From assembly GCF_014696625.1 (NCBI RefSeq), contig NZ_JACJQL010000003.1, positions 62,001-126,000 of the forward strand: a stretch of 64,000 bases of DNA, given 5' to 3'. Below are positions 61,681 through 64,000 of this stretch, one piece after another. The position numbers and the translations under genes are program-made. Under the pieces are notes generated by a model that was not told the DNA's origin, searched no databases, and was given only the letters and a program-made list of their open reading frames with translations. This DNA comes from Nostoc parmelioides FACHB-3921 (lineage in GTDB: Bacteria > Cyanobacteriota > Cyanobacteriia > Cyanobacteriales > Nostocaceae). Position 1 is the first letter of the stretch, and every line of letters starts with the position of its first letter.

Positions 61681-62676
61681 CTACTCCGTCGGCTTGGGCT
61701 TCTTCACCGGCTTGGGAACCGGTGCTTTCGGTTGGGGTTTGGAAACCGCAGAAGTTTCGCCGCCGACTTTCTTGACTGGGCGGGGCGTTTCTCCTGGTCT
61801 TCTGGGGGGGAATGGTTTTCTGAAACCACCACGGGGGCCACCACCGCCGCCGCCTTTAAACGGTGGCCTGCGTTTTTTGGGCAAGTCGGCGATCGCTTCT
61901 GCCGTTTGTACTACCAGAACGTCACCTTCTCGCTTGGCTTGGAAGTCCCAAAACTTCCCTACAGCTTTGGTGGTTAACACACCACGCAGTTTCAACTTGA
62001 AATATTTGGGCTTATCAGTTGGTTTACGTGGAGCCTGTTTAATTTTGACAACTAAGCTTTTAGCATCGAAAGACTGATAAACTACTTCACCACGGACAGA
62101 AAAACCGCCATCAGGAATATTGGATGAAGGCGCTGGGGCTTTCGTAGCTGCTTCTGGTTCTTCGGGTATGGTTTCTTGTGAAAGCGCATCTTGCTCATCT
62201 TCTTCTGTCGAATGTTTAGCCAGATTTTCTGGTTCCCAAACGCCGACGATTTGGATATGCAGAGTGTCGTTTTCTTGCCTTGTGCGGGGATAAACTACCC
62301 ACAAATGGTCTTGTTCTAGGTCTAGATGATTTTTGACTAGGCTCATAATCCGACCCAGGAGGACGGCGTTGAGTTCTACGCCATCTGTAGTCAGTAAGAT
62401 ACCTTGCGTAAATTGTTCATCGCTGGCACGGTAACGACCCCGGACTAAACCAATGGCTCTGTATTGCATTGGTTCACTGGGAGGTGGAATTGGTTGCTGG
62501 CGATCGGCTAAGTTCTCATCTGTGGCATTCTCACTAGTGTTGAGTGACGAATTTTCAGGCTTAGAGGACTGGGGTGCTGCTATATGAATATTAGCGGCCG
62601 CCTCTATTTTAGTTTGAGGCTGATCTGAGGCAAAAGAGTTGGAAGATTCAGGCGAAGGCATCAGGTCGGAAGTCAT
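61681..62676 (-). CDS. Hypothetical cyanobacterial protein with Gly/Pro/Lys-rich tail
   Basis: A 331-residue protein. The first 80 residues are polar and low-complexity. Two conserved blocks follow: MQYRAIGLVRGRYRASDEQFTQGILLTTDGVELNAVLLGRIMSLVKNHLD...LWVVYPRT (about 80-150) and FSVRGEVVYQSFDAKSLVVKIKQAPRK...YFKLKLRGVL (about 195-245). The tail is basic and Gly/Pro-rich (KGGGGGGPRGGFRKPFPPRRPG), as in many RNA-binding proteins. Function unknown; nucleic-acid binding is an inference. ATG at 62676 with GGAG upstream. Confidence 0.82.
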   Translation of the reverse strand: MTSDLMPSPESSNSFASDQPQTKIEAAANIHIAAPQSSKPENSSLNTSENATDENLADRQQPIPPPSEPMQYRAIGLVRGRYRASDEQFTQGILLTTDGVELNAVLLGRIMSLVKNHLDLEQDHLWVVYPRTRQENDTLHIQIVGVWEPENLAKHSTEEDEQDALSQETIPEEPEAATKAPAPSSNIPDGGFSVRGEVVYQSFDAKSLVVKIKQAPRKPTDKPKYFKLKLRGVLTTKAVGKFWDFQAKREGDVLVVQTAEAIADLPKKRRPPFKGGGGGGPRGGFRKPFPPRRPGETPRPVKKVGGETSAVSKPQPKAPVPKPVKKPKPTE

Positions 62677-63054
62677 AAAAACTCCTTGCGGCGGAGACAC
62701 ATCCCAATTATGGGATTTTACTAAAGCATCGAGAAAGAGCGCTTGTGTGGCTGATGAAAGTATATTGGCTTTTCACAAAATCACACGAAAACGCTCTATA
62801 TAATTTTAAAGACGCTAGACTCGTCATTCTACTCTAAATCTGTAATTTAGCGCCTTTACACTAGTTTCGGAAGCATATCACAGCTTCTATTCTGATGGCT
62901 CCTCCTAAAGTCATCACTTACTTTAGCAGTGCTAACTTGTGGTTTGTTATAAAATTCACAGGTATTTGACGGTATTCCGCAAACTTTGGAAATTTTTAAC
63001 TTTCTAATTTGTGTCGATAATAATGTGATTATAGATATGGAGGGCATTTAAATC
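62677..63054. other. Divergent intergenic region
   Basis: About 380 bases between a minus-strand and a plus-strand gene. No supported gene; both promoters should lie here. GGAGG at 63040 serves the following gene. Confidence 0.45.
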
Positions 63055-63948
63055 GTGTCTCAACCGCGCAATCGGTGGATAGTTCAACTCATCTTGGCGC
63101 TGGCAGTTCTAGCTTTTGTGGGTGTTTCAGTTGTTCCCATTATTGGAGCGCTGAATGATAATACGTCACCCTCAAACCAGAATAGTGCTAGTAACCAAGG
63201 CAGCTCACTCGCTTCTAATCAACAATCCAAATTGGCAGACGAAGTACGTGGATATGAACTGGTTTTACAACGGGAACCAGAAAATCAAACTGCATTGAAG
63301 GGTTTATTACAAGCGCGGCTGCAACTTTTAGCTTTAAAACAAGGTAATGTCCAGAGCGTGATAGAGCCTCTGGAAAAGCTAGCCAAGCTTAATCCTAATC
63401 AATCAGAGTATGGAGTGCTATTAGCTCAAGCCAAACAACAAATTGGTGACAAGGAAGGGGCGGCTACAGCTTATCGCTCAATTTTGGATACCAAACCCGG
63501 TGATTTAAAGGCTTTGCAAGGGATGGTAGTTCTCTTGTTAGATCAGCAACGTCCAGAAGCGGCTGTCGGTTTGTTGCAAGATACTCTTACTAATGCTGCC
63601 CAAGCCAATACCATCCAGCCGGGGAGTGTGGATGTAGTGGCTGTACAGGTGCTACTGGGTAATGTTCATGCGGCTCAGAAACGTTATCCTCAAGCGATTT
63701 CGGCATTTGACCAAGCAATTGAGAAAGATACAAAGGATTTTCGTCCAGTTTTGGCAAAGGCCATGCTGTTGAAGCAACAAGGAAAAGCAACCGAGGCTAA
63801 ACCTTTGTTTGATAGTGCTTTAGCTTTAGCGCCGGCTCAATACAAAGATGAAATTAATAAAGCCGCAACTGCATCTCCTGCATCTCCTGCACCTGCTGCA
63901 CCTGCTGCACCTCCCGTTCCCACTCCTGAAAGTACTCCGAAGCCATAA
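63055..63948 (+). CDS. Membrane-anchored TPR protein
   Basis: A 297-residue protein. An N-terminal membrane segment (about 8-30, WIVQLILALAVLAFVGVSVVPIIGAL) is followed by a Ser/Asn/Gln-rich linker and about five tetratricopeptide-type helix pairs (about 60-265, for example LLAQAKQQIGDKEGAATAYRSILDTKPGD and AQKRYPQAISAFDQAIEKDTKD). The tail is Ala/Pro-rich (about 275-297). TPR proteins scaffold complexes, in cyanobacteria often photosystem or membrane assembly; no specific partner can be named. GTG start with GGAGG upstream. Confidence 0.9.
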   Translation: MSQPRNRWIVQLILALAVLAFVGVSVVPIIGALNDNTSPSNQNSASNQGSSLASNQQSKLADEVRGYELVLQREPENQTALKGLLQARLQLLALKQGNVQSVIEPLEKLAKLNPNQSEYGVLLAQAKQQIGDKEGAATAYRSILDTKPGDLKALQGMVVLLLDQQRPEAAVGLLQDTLTNAAQANTIQPGSVDVVAVQVLLGNVHAAQKRYPQAISAFDQAIEKDTKDFRPVLAKAMLLKQQGKATEAKPLFDSALALAPAQYKDEINKAATASPASPAPAAPAAPPVPTPESTPKP

Positions 63949-64000
63949 AACTCTAACCCCCAATTTCAGGGGGTTATTGATGAGTAGGATAAGAATTTTG

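Noticed and set aside
61562..62077. 171-residue plus-strand frame after the DUF39 gene
   Set aside because: It begins in G-rich repeats and then runs antisense to the Gly/Pro-rich tail of the minus-strand gene.

Overview
The window looks like chromosomal DNA of a filamentous, heterocyst-type cyanobacterium of the Nostoc/Anabaena group. The evidence is a photosystem II gene (psbU), cyanobacteria-restricted families (BtpA, DUF3120, the PDZ-radical-SAM family TIGR03279, the Mo-nitrogenase C-terminal family), very frequent HIP1 octamers (GCGATCGC), and many short tandem heptamer repeats (TTGACTG, AATTCAA) between genes. Gene order around pyrH-frr, psbU-nadB and rimO-helicase recalls Nostoc sp. 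PCC 7120, but that is memory and was not checked. I see no rRNA, intact tRNA, transposase, prophage or CRISPR array.

Layout. 1-1.6 kb: three small genes in a row encode peptides with the same double-glycine leader and unrelated cores, each with its own intrinsic terminator. 1.8-15 kb: mostly housekeeping and photosynthesis genes (hydrolase, peroxiredoxin-like protein, pyrH-frr, geranylgeranyl-reductase-type flavoprotein, a glycoside hydrolase-like exported protein, radical SAM protein, uppP, DUF3120, psbU, nadB). 16-30 kb: a CHASE2-PAS-GGDEF cyclase, a VKOR-thioredoxin fusion, btpA, the rimO-RNA helicase operon, Uma2, aldo/keto reductase, dus and a ferredoxin-metallo-beta-lactamase fusion, with long repeat tracts.

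30-42 kb is the most accessory-looking part. It holds a 15-copy 21-bp tandem array, a 1749-residue histidine kinase (CBS pair, nine PAS domains, GAF), an overlapping receiver-EAL gene, a receiver-histidine kinase, and a stand-alone HTH-NACHT STAND NTPase preceded by a nested palindromic element and a multi-stem structure. 42-64 kb: a cupin/Mo-nitro_C pair, a very large CPBP-type membrane protease, an MFS carrier, a putative outer-membrane protein, a hydrolase-fold protein without its catalytic Asp and His, ftsE, a WecG/TagA glycosyltransferase, a NarL regulator followed by a PP2C phosphatase / anti-sigma-type kinase pair (partner switching), a DUF39 homocysteine-biosynthesis protein and a TPR protein.

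Themes. Cyclic-di-GMP turnover (one cyclase, one EAL phosphodiesterase) and phosphorelay genes are concentrated here. Three dispersed copies of a MITE-like palindromic element, one interrupted by a second palindromic element, show mobile small repeats at work. The best candidates for something under-described are the double-glycine peptide trio, the NACHT gene with its structured upstream region, and a promoter-plus-terminator sRNA candidate near 51.1-51.25 kb.
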